A stretch of DNA of 64,000 nucleotides from Megalonaias nervosa (Eukaryota > Mollusca > Bivalvia > Unionida > Unionidae): the NCBI GenBank assembly GCA_016617855.1, contig JAECUM010009742.1, positions 36,362 through 100,361 of the forward strand, given 5' to 3'. Made by a program: the position numbers and the translations under genes. Numbering within the stretch: the stretch's first letter is position 1; the number at the start of each line of letters is the position of its first letter. Below, in pieces: positions 13,970 through 27,071 of this stretch. The notes under the pieces are model-generated. The model was not told where the DNA came from. It saw only the letters and a list, made by a program, of their open reading frames with translations, and ran no database searches.

Positions 13970-16150
13970 TTAAAGTCAATCCCGACCAGAGAGAGAGACG
14001 GAGAGGGAGAGAGTTTATTGTTGGTGGTACTGTTACTAGAGTAGAATAATGACTTAGGTCAACTGTAAATATATTAAAATGGTTTAATTACCTCTTGTTG
14101 GTTCGTCATTTTGCTTAGTTTATATTCCACATTAATATCCATACGCCGGTACGTGAATGGCAGCGTTCATGTGAATGGTGTAGGTAACCATCTGTTTTTG
14201 TAGTGCTCTACTTTTGTCATTAAAACCATCTTTCATGTTTAAATCATAAGTATGTATTATATTGATTTAATCAATGTGAAGAAAAATAGAAAGTAAAAAA
14301 GAAAACAATCAACTTATTAATATGCTAGGTGATTGTGAATAGACACAAAAGGCATAGAACTACATCTTGTAGCGGACACACTCGGGGATGTGAGGAGTTC
14401 ATTCACTCGGTCAATACACAGCTGCCTATAGTGAATCTGAACTCCGTTCAAAGGGCAAATATGTGTATTTGTATGTGATATAAATAATATTTATATATAT
14501 ACACTTGATACATGTCACTGAATTATGAAAGGTAGGTCACAGTGGCCAAAGGTTAGTAAGATAGTGACTCAATGAAGCACTTAATACGAGACAAGTACAT
14601 ACAATGTTGAATAGCTCTGTGACAAATAATGCCTGGGAAATTGACGTAATCGGAAAACATAATTGCAACAGTCCCTGAAGACTGTAATATAGGTTACAGT
14701 TACCAAATTTTGCAAGGTTGCTGATGTACTCGCCAATGCGCATCCACACAGAATCTTATTAACCAAAATGCGAAACGTAACTACAATCACCTGAGCGTTT
14801 ATTAAATAGATCACGGAAGCGTTAAAATAGATCACATTGCTCTACTTTTGGTCAGATTATACTGTGTTCACAAATAAACATCTACGAGATGCATCGTTCT
14901 GATAATGCCACAGAAACTGATCTAAATACAAAACGAAACCGATGACAATGACAGTCAAAGGTATTGGTCAGGCTGACCTAATATTGGTAGGATGAATAAT
15001 GAATTCACCGACAATCATGTAGATGTCATACTGCAAGTCTCTAGGTCAAACAAAGTCAAAACTGTAATAAGCGCCAAAACTGCATCAAAGTCATTCGAAC
15101 GTGCAAATGAGGTCACATCTTTGGCTGATATTTACGGTACTCAACATAACACGTCCACACAACAATGTATATGTCTCTGGGACTTGCAATGCTTAAAAGA
15201 CTGACCTAATGTGGTACAGAAGGAGATGTGTTGAGAGTCAGAAGGATGGAGCAGCTGAGAGGTTATCGAAATATTCCCCATGTTATAGCCAGGAAAATGA
15301 TTGCTGATTTAACAACAGTTAAAATATTCAGTGCCTTCAAGACCGTTGGTAATAGCTCACTGTGCTTTTATGTGCTGTTATGTTCATTTTAGAGTATTGG
15401 ATTTATTTAGGTAGTTATTTCCCTGTCCAGGGGACAGGTGATATACCTTTTCCAGTGGCCTTTTACATTATGCTAGAAGTGTCCATGTTTGTACTGTTAA
15501 ATGTTGTATGTTGTGGCATTTTACATCTCAGTTAATTCCCGATACATCTGAATACAGTATTTGGTACATGCGTAGCAGCTGCAGGTAAGGTTCTAAACTG
15601 TCTAGAAAGGTTCACTTGGACGGGGCTGACATCTTGCCACTTCTGAAGAATTGAATTCAAGCCACTGCCAACACTTTCAAGATGCACAGCGATAATAGAT
15701 TTTGACACCTATTTTATTGTAGGTGCTTCAAACTGTTAGTGAAGAAGGGAACATTTGAGACTCTGCGCCAAATATAGAAGACAGCATCACAAAAACAACA
15801 AAAAAAAAAAAGAAAGGAAGCAAAATAAACAAACTTTAATAAATATATTACTGTATTTGCTTGCTCCTTTATCACCGTAGGATTTCATATGTGACTTGAA
15901 TACATAAAGTTCACAACATGAACCGAAATGTGTGCTTTCGATTTGATACGCCTGCCGCATATACTCCTCTCGTAGTTGAATTTCTTTCCAACCCCCAACA
16001 GCCCGAACAAAAGAAAGCGCAGAATTAAATAATTTAGATCTGGAGTCGACCCCTAAACCAGACATACCGAAAAACGTAGACTTTTACAAGAATCATATGT
16101 TCTGTATATTTAATTTGCATTAGTCCAAAATCAAGTTGATGGTATATCTG
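13970..16150. other. Intergenic DNA, no supported gene
   Basis: Only short open frames without motifs are present. An A-rich run occurs near 15800. Confidence 0.55.
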
Positions 16151-16154
16151 GGTA

Positions 16155-16740
16155 GTGGTATTTATTTTCTAAGCAACATAATATATAGCTAATATTTTTC
16201 TATAATCATAGAATAAATAATTAGATCATTATTATTAGCGTAAACTTTTTTATTTGAATCTCAGTCTAGTACATTAATTTTCACACTGGAAAGTTTTAAA
16301 ATTGCTGACAACATTAATGTTTAAGAAAGGAAACTGATATACAGCCTCGCTCTATCATTGTGTCTTAGTTTTTTATTATCAATTTTGTTCACTTGAAAAA
16401 TTACTCATACCATCCTTAACAATTGAAGCGGAATCAGTCTTGTTGTAGTGTTAATGTTTTAGTTTGGGTGGATATATTTATTTAAATATTTCATTGGAAT
16501 TACAAAAGTGTTCATTAATACTTCTTGGACTGAATCATTAATTGAAACTTTTTGTGAATTCAGTGAAGGACATTTTGGTTAATATATTTGTGATCGATCA
16601 AAAGACTCTTAGCACATCGCCACATCCCAGGCCATTGGCACATTTACACATTTGAGACTACAGGCACATCAACACATTCAATACTGGAATTTATTTGAAA
16701 CACTGCCAGAATTCAATTGGAACCCAATATATCTCCAAAT
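16155..16740 (+). repeat. Dispersed repeat family D, copy 1
   Basis: This matches 34142-34640 in the same orientation. Shared landmarks are AACATAATA.ATAGCTAAT, a GTGGAT.TATTTATT stretch, GTGAATTCAG..AA..ACATTTTGG, and CACATTCAAT..TGGAA.TTATTTG. It is diverged and of unknown class. Confidence 0.65.
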
Positions 16741-17509
16741 GCTATAAGTATATGAGCTAATACTTGCCAAAGCTTAATAACCGATTCCCCTCCTCTGGAC
16801 ATATATAAGCTAATGTATATTGTAACTGATTTACAGACAGAGCAGCTTTAATCAATGATTGTAAAGCTACCTATTTTCGTCGATAATTTCATTATAAAAT
16901 TCACCCCAATTAATAACAAAGCGATAGAAGAATCATCATCGTTGCAAGCTTGTATTATATAATGGTAGAGGGTACAATCAAGACAAGTACAAATGTTTGG
17001 TTTCTGTCTTACTATTTGGGTGAAACTGGCATAAGATTCGATTTCTCTGCTAATAAAAACTCTATGTTGCATCCAGGTGTGATGCTGGAACAGAACAGAC
17101 GTTTCGCATTATCTTTAGGAGATAGATGGGCCTAACCTATGAAAGTATACGATAGAGAGAAACGAGGTGATACAAAATATTGATAACTTTAACATTAATG
17201 AACATTGTCAATATGCACATTGTCAATATGCATTAGCTAATTTTCAAATAGGAAGTTTTTATCAACATCACCATCAATTAAAATTCCAGATTTATTCATT
17301 GATATTCATACATATGTCACTGTAACGTCAAACACGATTGTTAGGAGTCGATGAAAAGGTTATTAAACTATGGCATACAATAATTAAGAAAGCCTTTGAC
17401 ATTTTAAAATTTCAGTAGTAAAAGGTATTTGAGATAATCACAAAGAAGAAACCAGGGTTGACAAATCACAAGATAACTCTACTGTCACTAGTCTATGCTC
17501 TCAAACTAA

Positions 17510-18410
17510 GTAACATTAAAGAGTGAAAGACAACAAGCTTTGTAAAATTTAACAAATAATTTATTTCTCTAAACTACAAAGTGAAAATGAGAAAAAGGAA
17601 CTTATGGTGTTGCAAATTAATTCCCAAAATGATCCAAGAATTATAGACACAAGTCCAAGTAATTTAAAGTCCTGAATAAAACTCAGTACAAGTAACGAAT
17701 AAATCCAAAACCTGAAGGCGATGATGTGTCTGTTATAGCTTATAGGGTGTGGATGTGTCAACAGTCTGTTGAAGAATCACAGTAATATAATTCCAGGTTT
17801 GAATTCAGTATAAATTTGAGTGAATGTCTTTATCCAAGACGTTTATCAGAGCACTTTTTATTTCCAGAGAAAATAATCACTTGAATTCAATATTTTGAAC
17901 AAAAATGATTCATCCTAACTAGACACAACATAATACAATTTGAAAGTGCTAGATGTTAAAGCACAAATGACCAAGTCCTCATAATGACAAGATTATACAG
18001 CTCTCTACATGACCTCAGGTCGCAATTAGCATTTTCTATTTAAAAAAAATTGCCTAATGGAAAATAACTTTCTAGAATGATCCTGATGTTTGCAAAATCA
18101 AAACCATACCTGGATTACACTCAGGACATTCCAAAACTTTGACACAAGAAAGCATATTAACTTCTATTAATAATGCTCCTGATATTAAGCCCATACACAG
18201 AGAAAATAATTTAGCTATGCATTAGTTGTTTACACTAAATAAAATAAAACAGACGTCAATCACGTCAAGCAGAAATGAACTAAATGTTGGACAAGGTCAA
18301 GTCAAGCATATAATGTTACATTACAACAGCATGTAATGAAATGATTTTTAAAACAAACAAACAAACTAGCAAACAAACAATTAAATTAAATATGCATAAC
18401 ACTATCTTGT
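17510..18410 (+). repeat. Dispersed repeat family C, copy 2
   Basis: This is the same family as 10680-11600, starting at AAAGAGTGAAAGACAACAAG and ending near AATTAAATTAAATATGCATA. It lies 0.8 kb downstream of a family D copy. Near 34 kb the two families are also neighbours but in the opposite order, so they may be parts of one larger element. Confidence 0.65.
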
Positions 18411-18959
18411 CAGAAAGGAACTTATGTGGGAGCTTATGGTTTGTAAGTCGTATAAATCCCATTAGGATTTATCACCCCTCCGGCTTTTAGAGTTTTGGAA
18501 CAAACTTTACTTTATGTCGTCAAAGCTATCTTAGTTAAAGCTGAGATAAAACAATAATTTAAAACACGTTAAGACATATGGACCTTTGCCTTTAGGGGCC
18601 AGGGCAGTATTAACGAGACTATAAAAATAGGTGAACTCAGCAGTGTAAAATTTAATTTGACCATCAACGATACCAAAATATAGTAGAAAAGAAAGAATGC
18701 AATCAGGAAGAAAAGAAACAACATAGAGTCAGAATATTGACGAAGAAGACAAGATCTTTCTAGAAGATCAAGAGCAATTAAAGAAGAATGAAAGATTGAA
18801 GAGTTTGTTTGTCAGGCAGTAGATAGTGATTTTAATATGTTTATTACAAAGCACAATTTAATTTGTTATGTGAACGCAATATTATACAACAAAATAGAGT
18901 TTCTTATGTATACACAATATTATACTTCAAAGCAGTAGTCAACCATAGCGAATGTATTT

Positions 18960-21900
18960 ATCTTTATCGTGCGTATTTTATTTAATCAGTGTTTGCTCAG
19001 GGATTGTGCAGAGCTTTTAATGGTTAGAAATACGCTTCACATATATTTCTATTTCTTAGCTTCACGAACTCGCTGTCTGCTTTTGTGTTTGTTGCCACAT
19101 ATGTCTGTCTGTCAGCTTATCATTGATCTATAAAGTACATTGTTATTGCTTCCAAAGGTCACAACTTATATATTATTTTCGTTCCTACAATGATAACATT
19201 AGTTCACAAAATGTCAGCCCATTATGTATAAAATAATTATATTCGGTTAGGTGTTACGTTTAAAAGAGGCACTTTTCAGGTCTACATGATGGCGCCTCAT
19301 TGCTTACATAAATGTATCAGTGTTGTCATAATTTATTATACGTTCATTGGGATGGAGAGAGACAGAGACAGACTGCATGACTTGTCTAACAAGAATTGAA
19401 TTTGCATCGGAAATTCAGATTCTTTTTGGACGTAATTTGCCCTAAGCTTACAAGAAACTCTACAGGATGTTAAATACATAGAGAATATCTACGTATGTAA
19501 TGCAGATAATATTTCATAAGTGACTCTCTGAAGGGAACAATTGTATAACCGCCTGGGATGAACAGAATGGTTCTACTTTTCACTGTTTGAATATGTCTGA
19601 TATCTTCTAAAACATGCATGTAGATTTTATTTTTATTATATATATTTGAATTCAAAAACTATCGACTTGCATGGAATTTTGTTCTCTTTTGTGTCAATGC
19701 GTTTAACGTGTCCATTACTACATTGATAAAATGAAGTTCGGACAATTTGCAATATATACGGTATCTGACTTTATGCAAATTGATCTTCTACATATCATAC
19801 TCAAAACCACGTAATTCTGTCAAATATTAATGACTATTTCCACCAAACAAATGAAAAGAATGGGGTGTGGAAAGATGCCTTTCAGAAGGGTCATTTCTAA
19901 AAGACTTCAAAGAGTAACAGCCTTAAATGTAAGATTTTGATGAGTATGAATTGACCTCTTTGAACCGTGTTTATTTGTTCATTCTAATGTTAATTATGTG
20001 GCCTTAGCTAGCTTGAAATATAGTTTGCTAACATATGCTACACTCAGTTATTTTATTGACATTTTGTTTCGTTGTGCAATCAACACTAATTTACCTCCAA
20101 CTGCACAATGGTTTTCAAATATTATCATATGGGCGATGTGAGATAAGAACATCAATTAGTCACTTTTGTATAATTATATTTAGGCAGGAGTTTTGCACTG
20201 AAGATATTAATTGTCTGCCGCATAGTACAATAGCTATGAGTGAAATCGAGCATACCATAGAAACAGGCTATTTAGGTTGAAATAATAACAACTTGTCCAT
20301 TTATGTGAGGAAATATATTAATTAAAAATAAGTCAACATTTCAGTTTTTGTTATATTTGTTGCTCATTCTCGTTTTTGTTAGCATCTCATTGTTTATTTA
20401 AGTGTACCAGTGTTGTCATAATTTATATGTCGACTTTGAGAGAGAGAAGCGGGTTATGAAGATGAAACAGAAACAGTTCGTTAGGCATAACTGTAGAAAA
20501 CTAATACATATAAGGGAGATATCATTCCAGAATGGGAAAATAACGTAGTTCCAAATGTGATATCGTCATAGTAGCTATATCAATTTTTCTCACACTAATA
20601 CATATTTCTAACTTCTTTCCAATCCGTTTTGCATAATTTAATATCAACATTTCACTGCTGCAATATACAAATGTTGTAAACCATATCTTTTTTTCTAAAT
20701 CCGTTTTAAATTCTAAGCATGCATAGATCGCAGAGTTAACCTATCAAAGTATGTGTAATTTGACACGTACATTGAGCTGATGAGTTCATCCTTATTCATT
20801 GGTACTATTAGACTAATATTGTTCTTAATTTGCCGGACTGTTTGCCTGCCTCTATGTTTCTCACCCTAGAGGCTTGTCTGTACTTGTTATTTGCGATCTA
20901 TCAAGTACGTTATTATTCCTTTCAAAAGGCCACAACATTTATTCACTAAATATGCATTATTTTCGTTCGTATGATTATCGCATTCTTCAGCAAAAGGTCA
21001 TAAATATTGTGTATGAAATAGTAATATCCATTGTAATGTTACGTTTACATGAAACACTTTCAGGTCTAAAGGATGGCGCCTCATTGCTTACATAAATGCA
21101 TCAGTGTTGTCATAATTTATTATTTTGTTCTCTCCGATGGAGCGAGAAAGAGAGACAGAGGCAAATTCAAACCCTCACTTGGACGCATTTGACCTAAACT
21201 TACAAGAAACTCTTATGTACGTTAAATATATAGGGAATATAGATGTGTTTTAAAGGAAACAATACTAATATTTCACTAGTGAAAGGGACACATTGTACCG
21301 TCACCGATTGCGACCAAACTGTTTCTACTTCCACGTATTTTGGGTACGTATTGGTAAAGTAGACATTCATGGGGTCTGGACCGAATAATTTTAAACTGAC
21401 TTCAGAGTATAGGAGCGTTAATTTAAGATTTTGATGATTATGAGTTTACCTGTTAGAATATTGTTTTATTGGTCGGTTTAAACGTTAATGTGTGGCTTTG
21501 GCAAGCTTGAAATGTCGTTTGCATCCAGACTTTACACTCAGTAACTTGACTGAAATTTATTTTCCGTGTATTATGAACACTCATTTACCTCCAATTTGAT
21601 CACAGTTTTTTAAACTTTTTTATGTGGGTCAGGTGACATAGGATCATCAATTAAACAGATCTTGGAGTATTATATTTAATCCCGAGTTTTGCCCTAAACC
21701 ACTTACTCTAAGCTATATATTGTAACAGGTATGAATGACAATAAACCTCGAAGTGAAATGGGCTCTGAGTTAATACACTGATAAATTGCCCAATTTATGT
21801 GGAACTAAATCTTTTGAAAACAATTCAACACTTGAAACGAAGTCTTTATTGTTTGGAGTTTGCTTTGGGTACTCTCTGCTATGATGGCACCTATAAGCGT

Positions 21901-22370
21901 CTATAAATACATCAGCGTTGTCATAATTTGTGATATTTCCACTCTGACAGAGAGAAGAGAGAAAAGGAAACAAAGATGAAAAAGAAGCAATCAATTTGGA
22001 CTATACAAATATAACATATATGAGGGTGATGTTGTTTCCTGAATGGAAAAAGAAAATAGTTCCAGATCTCCATAATAGCGTCAACATTTTTCTTACATTG
22101 ATACATATAGATATTTCATTATGAACTATATAATATATATCCCTAGCTTGTTTCCAGCCCGTATTGACTTGTTTAATAGCACCATTTCTAAGCCGAACTA
22201 AACCGTGTTTTAAACCATATCTTTTCTACATTCCGTTCAAATTTTAAGCATGCTTAGATTGCAGAACCAACTATATCAAAGTCTATTTATCTGACAGGTA
22301 CAACTAAATGGAACTTATTCTGGGCTCAGAAGATGGGTACTATTAGTCTAATAATTTCTTCTCTGCAGAT
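18960..22370 (+). repeat. Decayed tandem duplication, ~1.5-1.8 kb unit
   Basis: A block from about 18960-20800 recurs from about 20810-22370. Paired landmarks are GTGTTGTCATAATTTAT (19321 and 21105), the TCATTGCTTACATAAATG stretch just before it, AAGATTTTGATGA (19931 and 21425), and GCTTGAAAT plus ACACTCAGT (near 20010-20045 and 21510-21540). The second copy lacks roughly 290 bp between the first two landmarks. Inside each unit a shorter related motif (AGTGTTGTCATAATTT..GAGAGAGA) occurs again near 20410 and 21920. No coding signal was found. Confidence 0.7.
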
Positions 22371-24740
22371 AAAGTGAATATTGGTTAAAGCTACCAAGAC
22401 CATCCCATTCATCCCCATCGCCAAGACAACAAGATGGCAAAATAAAATTTGTAAAACGCTTCCAAATAAAGGTTTACACATACCCTTCACTTTTGAGAGT
22501 CTCCTTGTCTTTCCAAAAGTTCAAGTTTTCATTTGTTCAGCCAAGACTTCTGTCACAGGGATATGTTGATACTCTTCATCCCCTTCACATTCATTTTATG
22601 CATATAGCAATTATTTTGGCTACTATTAATAAAATATATAGTGTCCGGTTTTTGAATATATTTTATAACTTTGACAACGGGCACTTTATGTCTAAAATTA
22701 TTTCATATTTTTCCTATATAACATTCAAGTACTAACAAAATTCCTAGTTAAACTCATTTTTCTCCTTTGCAACAGTTTTACTTGAATAACATTATAGCCG
22801 ACATACAGTATTAAAGTATGTTAAATATGTTGTATGAGTGTGTTTTAACCATAGTTAGATTGTTGGAATTAGCGAATAACAGGCAGGCACGTGTACTCAG
22901 GTCAAATGAATGGTACAAGTGTACCTTATTTTCATGCATGACCCTTAAAACTAACTTTAAATTCGGTGTTTACAGTCAAAACATGTTTGAAATATTTTAC
23001 TCAAACTTAAGGTACAATTTCTGTAAAGTCGAGAGCATCTTAATGTAATGTGCACTGTTTAATAAACACTGTTACTGATGTTTCGAAACGACAAGGAAAA
23101 CTCACTCACGAAAAAACAAATTAAACCAAGACAAAGCAAAATAGCAGAATAAAATAATACAAAATTAAAAAATAATTATCTATCTACGGGTGTATTTACT
23201 GTTCACTATTCTGTACACAATGTTGCTGATGTTTCCCCTCCAATATAGGGTTTCTAGTTTGGAAGTCTTTTGTCTGAATCCATCTTATGGACATTGTGAG
23301 GGTTAGCATTTGGTAGATATATGAATGAGAAGCTCAGTCATTAAACTTTACTTGAGCTAGGATCATACTCTTAAAGCAAACTACCGCAGTAACATTCTTG
23401 CAGTAACATTTCCATGTCTTGAGTAACTTTTATTAATTGAAATATCGAAGAATGATTTAACACGGAACGACCAGGAAAACATTTTACTTTGCTATTTGGT
23501 CGACCTTGTTGGTAAGGTTTTTGGTTGTCATTTTGCATGAATGAGACCTTCATGCTTCCTACCAAATGGAACCATGGGTATTCATCAGATTGAACGAAGT
23601 AAAGAAATATTTAGCCGTAAGAAAATAATCGAATAAAGATGATGAACCTGAGATCGCCATCAGTACTGCGCAAGTGGCTATTACTATAAAAATACTTGGG
23701 TTTTGTAAGTTTAAATGTATTTCCCACATAATATATCTTTTCAGGAGCACTCATTTCTTTAGAAAACAAACATTATCCCAAGTCCCTGGACTTTAGCATA
23801 TATATTGAGGTTGACTTATAGATTGATATAGAGAACTACTAATAGTTGTCTGTATTACCATCTCGTACAGAGATAAAATGTTCTTTCAAAAACGAAATAA
23901 TTTCTTTGCTTAAAATTGCAATGAAAATTAAACAACCCAAGGTGCAAATAAAGATAATATCGTTGTCCCTAATTGCCAAAACTTTTCGCAAGTAACCATA
24001 TTGTTTGCTCAAATTTTCAAGGAATATAAATACCTTGAGATTTTTAGCCCTGGTCCAGACAGACAGCGCGCAAATTTATGCATGTGGCTTAATGAATTAT
24101 GTCACAAATACTTATGTCTGCAGCAAGGTGTTATTGACTAAATATGTTCCTCTAGATTGATGTCTAGACAATTAGCAATGCTGTAAGATTGTTTTATATT
24201 AGGACTATGATGTATTTGGAGACAGAGCACAAACCATTATTTGAAAAATTATATATTTTATTATTGTTTGAAGATTTGGTAAAGTCTACGAAATTGCTAA
24301 ATATTTGTTGTACAAATATACTGTTGAAAGGAAATAAATACATCCCGCGGGAACTATCTTGGCAGGGTACTAAAATAAATCCTACAAGTGCTGTTTTGCC
24401 TTAATAAACCTAAATATATTAGCGAGCGCGAACTTGTGATGGAACATTAGAATGGTCATATTTAAATGTGCTTGTCCCTAAAGAGAAGCCTGCTGGTATG
24501 CTAATACAGCCAATGTTCTTAGTGTTTGTATGGAAGGACATTTATAAGGAAATTTAAAGTGTATCCAGAGATTGTTTTCACTATGCCTATATAACGAATT
24601 ACTTTCTGAGGTCCTGGAATTTTTTCCCTATAGTGGTTTCTATTTTTTATGGGGGGGGGGGGGTAAACACAGCCAAAATATTGAAGTGCTTTATCTACAT
24701 TCCACCTGATTTAAGGTAAGAAAACAAGGTGATAGCCCTC
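22370..24740. other. Intergenic DNA, no supported gene
   Basis: No recognisable coding motif or structured repeat was found. A G13 run lies at about 24651-24663. Confidence 0.5.
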
Positions 24741-24747
24741 CCATCTA

Positions 24748-25056
24748 ATGCAAGAAACCGGGATGAAATTCTTTGTCATTTACCCATTAAAATACATTGA
24801 TAAATTGGACAAATTTAACCAGAACGTGATACAACCAAAAGAAACGTTGTGTTCGTCATTGAATAATTCAAAGACTTCATGTGACGGCTACCAGTATGTA
24901 CATGATGCCATGCAGCATTTAACAGCAAACTACCGAGACGGATATTGCGTAAAGAAAGATACATTGATAGTTTGTGTCATTTGTGAGAAATCTTTGAAGT
25001 TTTGTGTGAACATATGCAAATTTAATCTTTTCACTATTATTAAGTTCAAGGACTAA
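24748..25056 (+). pseudogene. Fragment of a Polinton-type DNA polymerase B (exonuclease III region)
   Basis: The open frame aligns with residues of the element-1 polymerase around 58040-58290. Both show a P-x2-Y-x-D..F pattern, then a P-K....L.N segment, a GYQYVHD / EYKYAQD step, and an exo III-like stretch where YCVKKDTLIVCVICEKS parallels YLKTDVLLLADVFES. Only this ~100-residue piece was found, with no palm motifs, inverted repeats or other Polinton genes nearby. It is best read as a third, older Polinton fossil. The match is by eye, and a profile alignment would settle it. Confidence 0.55.
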
Positions 25057-25059
25057 CAC

Positions 25060-25589
25060 AACTGAAAGATAAAGCTATTTCAAATTTTATTAAAGATTGC
25101 TCCTATCGCTATGTACCAGTACCGCATTGTAATACACACAATATTGCTGCTATAGAAGCTTGTGCGTACAGGTGATGATTGTAGTAATACTGTGAATGAA
25201 ATTGCTTTTGTTAAAGCGGATGGAAGGTAATGTAGTCGTCAGAAGCCATAATGAATAATATCAGGAAAAACGGATACAATACATCAATGAAACATTAAAT
25301 GTATCATTAAGAAAATATTCTGTTTTAGATTATAGTTGTGATTGTCGAATGCTGCTGTAATGGTAGCGTGTACATTTTAAAGTGCACTGTCTATCATGAT
25401 TGTTACCAGAGTATTGTGGTCATTCCGTCTTGAATGACAAGATAATGATTGCTATTAGAGTTGAAGGTGGTTCATAATTTTTTCAATACAGAATAAACCT
25501 GTACTATTCAGAGTGAATACAAGTACGCTGTGTACGTGAAATTGACTTTGTTGGCTGAAATGTTTAATCAAAGATCAATTTGGATCCCC

Positions 25590-25641
<52 letters not shown>

Positions 25642-26250
25642 CAGCCTAACAGAAGTGCCTAGCAATCATTTGTCATCCACTTTTCTTATACTGTTTTCCA
25701 TAAATCCCAATTCCTATTCCTTCGGGTGTTTTGTTCACTTTCTCTCTAATTAACAGACAGATTTGCTGTAGATAAAAACAAATGATTTCGATTATTCATT
25801 GGATAATTCTCTGGATGAAGATGATGCTAATTATGAGGATTTAGATACACAAGCCCACGTCTAATCTGATGCATCTGTTCAAATCTCAAATAATGCATGC
25901 AGCTTGTACAACGAGGTTCTCTTTTAGGGCCACTGCTATTTCTTCTGTTGAAACATATTGTTGACAGAAACTTATATAATACTCTTGTTGAACTATAACA
26001 ATGATGTAAACATAACTTAATTTAAATATAACAAAATTAATGCTGATAATAACACATCAGAACATAACAGAATTTAAGACAAGGTGCTGACAGAAATATC
26101 CTGGGCAAAAGTGTCGACAATGTGTACGAAAACATGAATGATTCTACGATGGTGGCTATCTATAAAATTGTATGTTAACAATAGCTAATGTCAAGTTGAA
26201 CAGTTTCTAATGTCTTATGCCCAACTTTATAAATGACATTTTTGCTAAAA
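25060..26250. other. Intergenic DNA with a (TC)n microsatellite
   Basis: (TC)n spans 25592-25638. The rest has no recognisable coding signal; a short acidic frame near 25777-25860 is unassigned. Confidence 0.6.
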
Positions 26251-26251
26251 A

Positions 26252-26825
26252 GACAAGTGATACTAATACTATTTCTTGTCTACAGACAATACGACAAGTG
26301 ATACTAATACTATTTCTAGTCTACAGACAATACGACAAGTGATACTAATACTATTTCTAGTCTACAGACAATACGACAAGTGATACTAATACTATTTCTA
26401 GTCTACAGACAATACGACAAGTGATACTAATACTATTTCTAGTCTACAGACAATACGACAAGTGATACTAATACTATTTCTAGTCTACAGACAATACGAC
26501 AAGTGATACTAATACTATTTCTAGTCTACAGACAATACGACAAGTGATACTAATACTATTTCTTGTCTACAGACAATACGACAAGTGATACTAATACTAT
26601 TTCTTGTCTACAGACAATACGACAAGTGATACTAATACTATTTCTTGTCTACAGACAATACGACAAGTGATACTAATACTATTTCTTGTCTACAGACAAT
26701 ACGACAAGTGATACTAATACTATTTCTTGTCTACAGACAATACGACAAGTGATACTAATACTATTTCTTGTCTACAGACAATACGACAAGTGATACTAAT
26801 ACTATTTCTTGTCTACAGACAATAC
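26252..26825 (+). repeat. Minisatellite, 14 x 41 bp
   Basis: Fourteen head-to-tail copies of a 41-bp unit starting GACAAGTGATACTAATAC fill exactly 574 bp. A single-base variant splits the copies into blocks: copy 1 has TTTCTTGTCT, copies 2-7 have TTTCTAGTCT, and copies 8-14 return to TTTCTTGTCT. Copies are otherwise nearly identical, so expansion is recent. There are no spacers, so it is not a CRISPR array. The unit is not a multiple of 3, so it is not a coding repeat. Confidence 0.97.
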
Positions 26826-27044
26826 GCTCTAAGTCATCTAATAACTAGCCCCAATCCAAAAATAGTCTGGCTTTGTCTGGTCCAATTATTTGGACCTGTC
26901 CACTTAAAAAGCATCAGTGCCTGCCTTCCAGCACATACATTTGTAAACGAAACAAATCATATAATGTATAAATCACGTTGTGGCCAACGTTTTGTTCCAT
27001 AATTGTATACGGTTATATTATATCACAAGTCTGTGTGTTTACTC

Positions 27045-27071
27045 TTGTGTGTGTGTGTGTGTGTGTGTGTG
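27045..27071. repeat. (GT)n microsatellite
   Basis: A short uninterrupted GT repeat. Sequence from here to 28636 has no recognisable gene. Confidence 0.95.

Noticed and set aside
13669..14049. Ser-Leu and Arg-Glu repeat frames
   Set aside because: Translations of (CT)n and (GA)n microsatellites.
26252..26825. Regular array that might be taken for CRISPR
   Set aside because: The 41-bp units abut directly with no variable spacers, and the genome is eukaryotic. It is a minisatellite.
26727..27002. 91-residue frame over the end of the minisatellite
   Set aside because: It starts inside the 41-bp array, whose period is not a multiple of three, and it has no motif.
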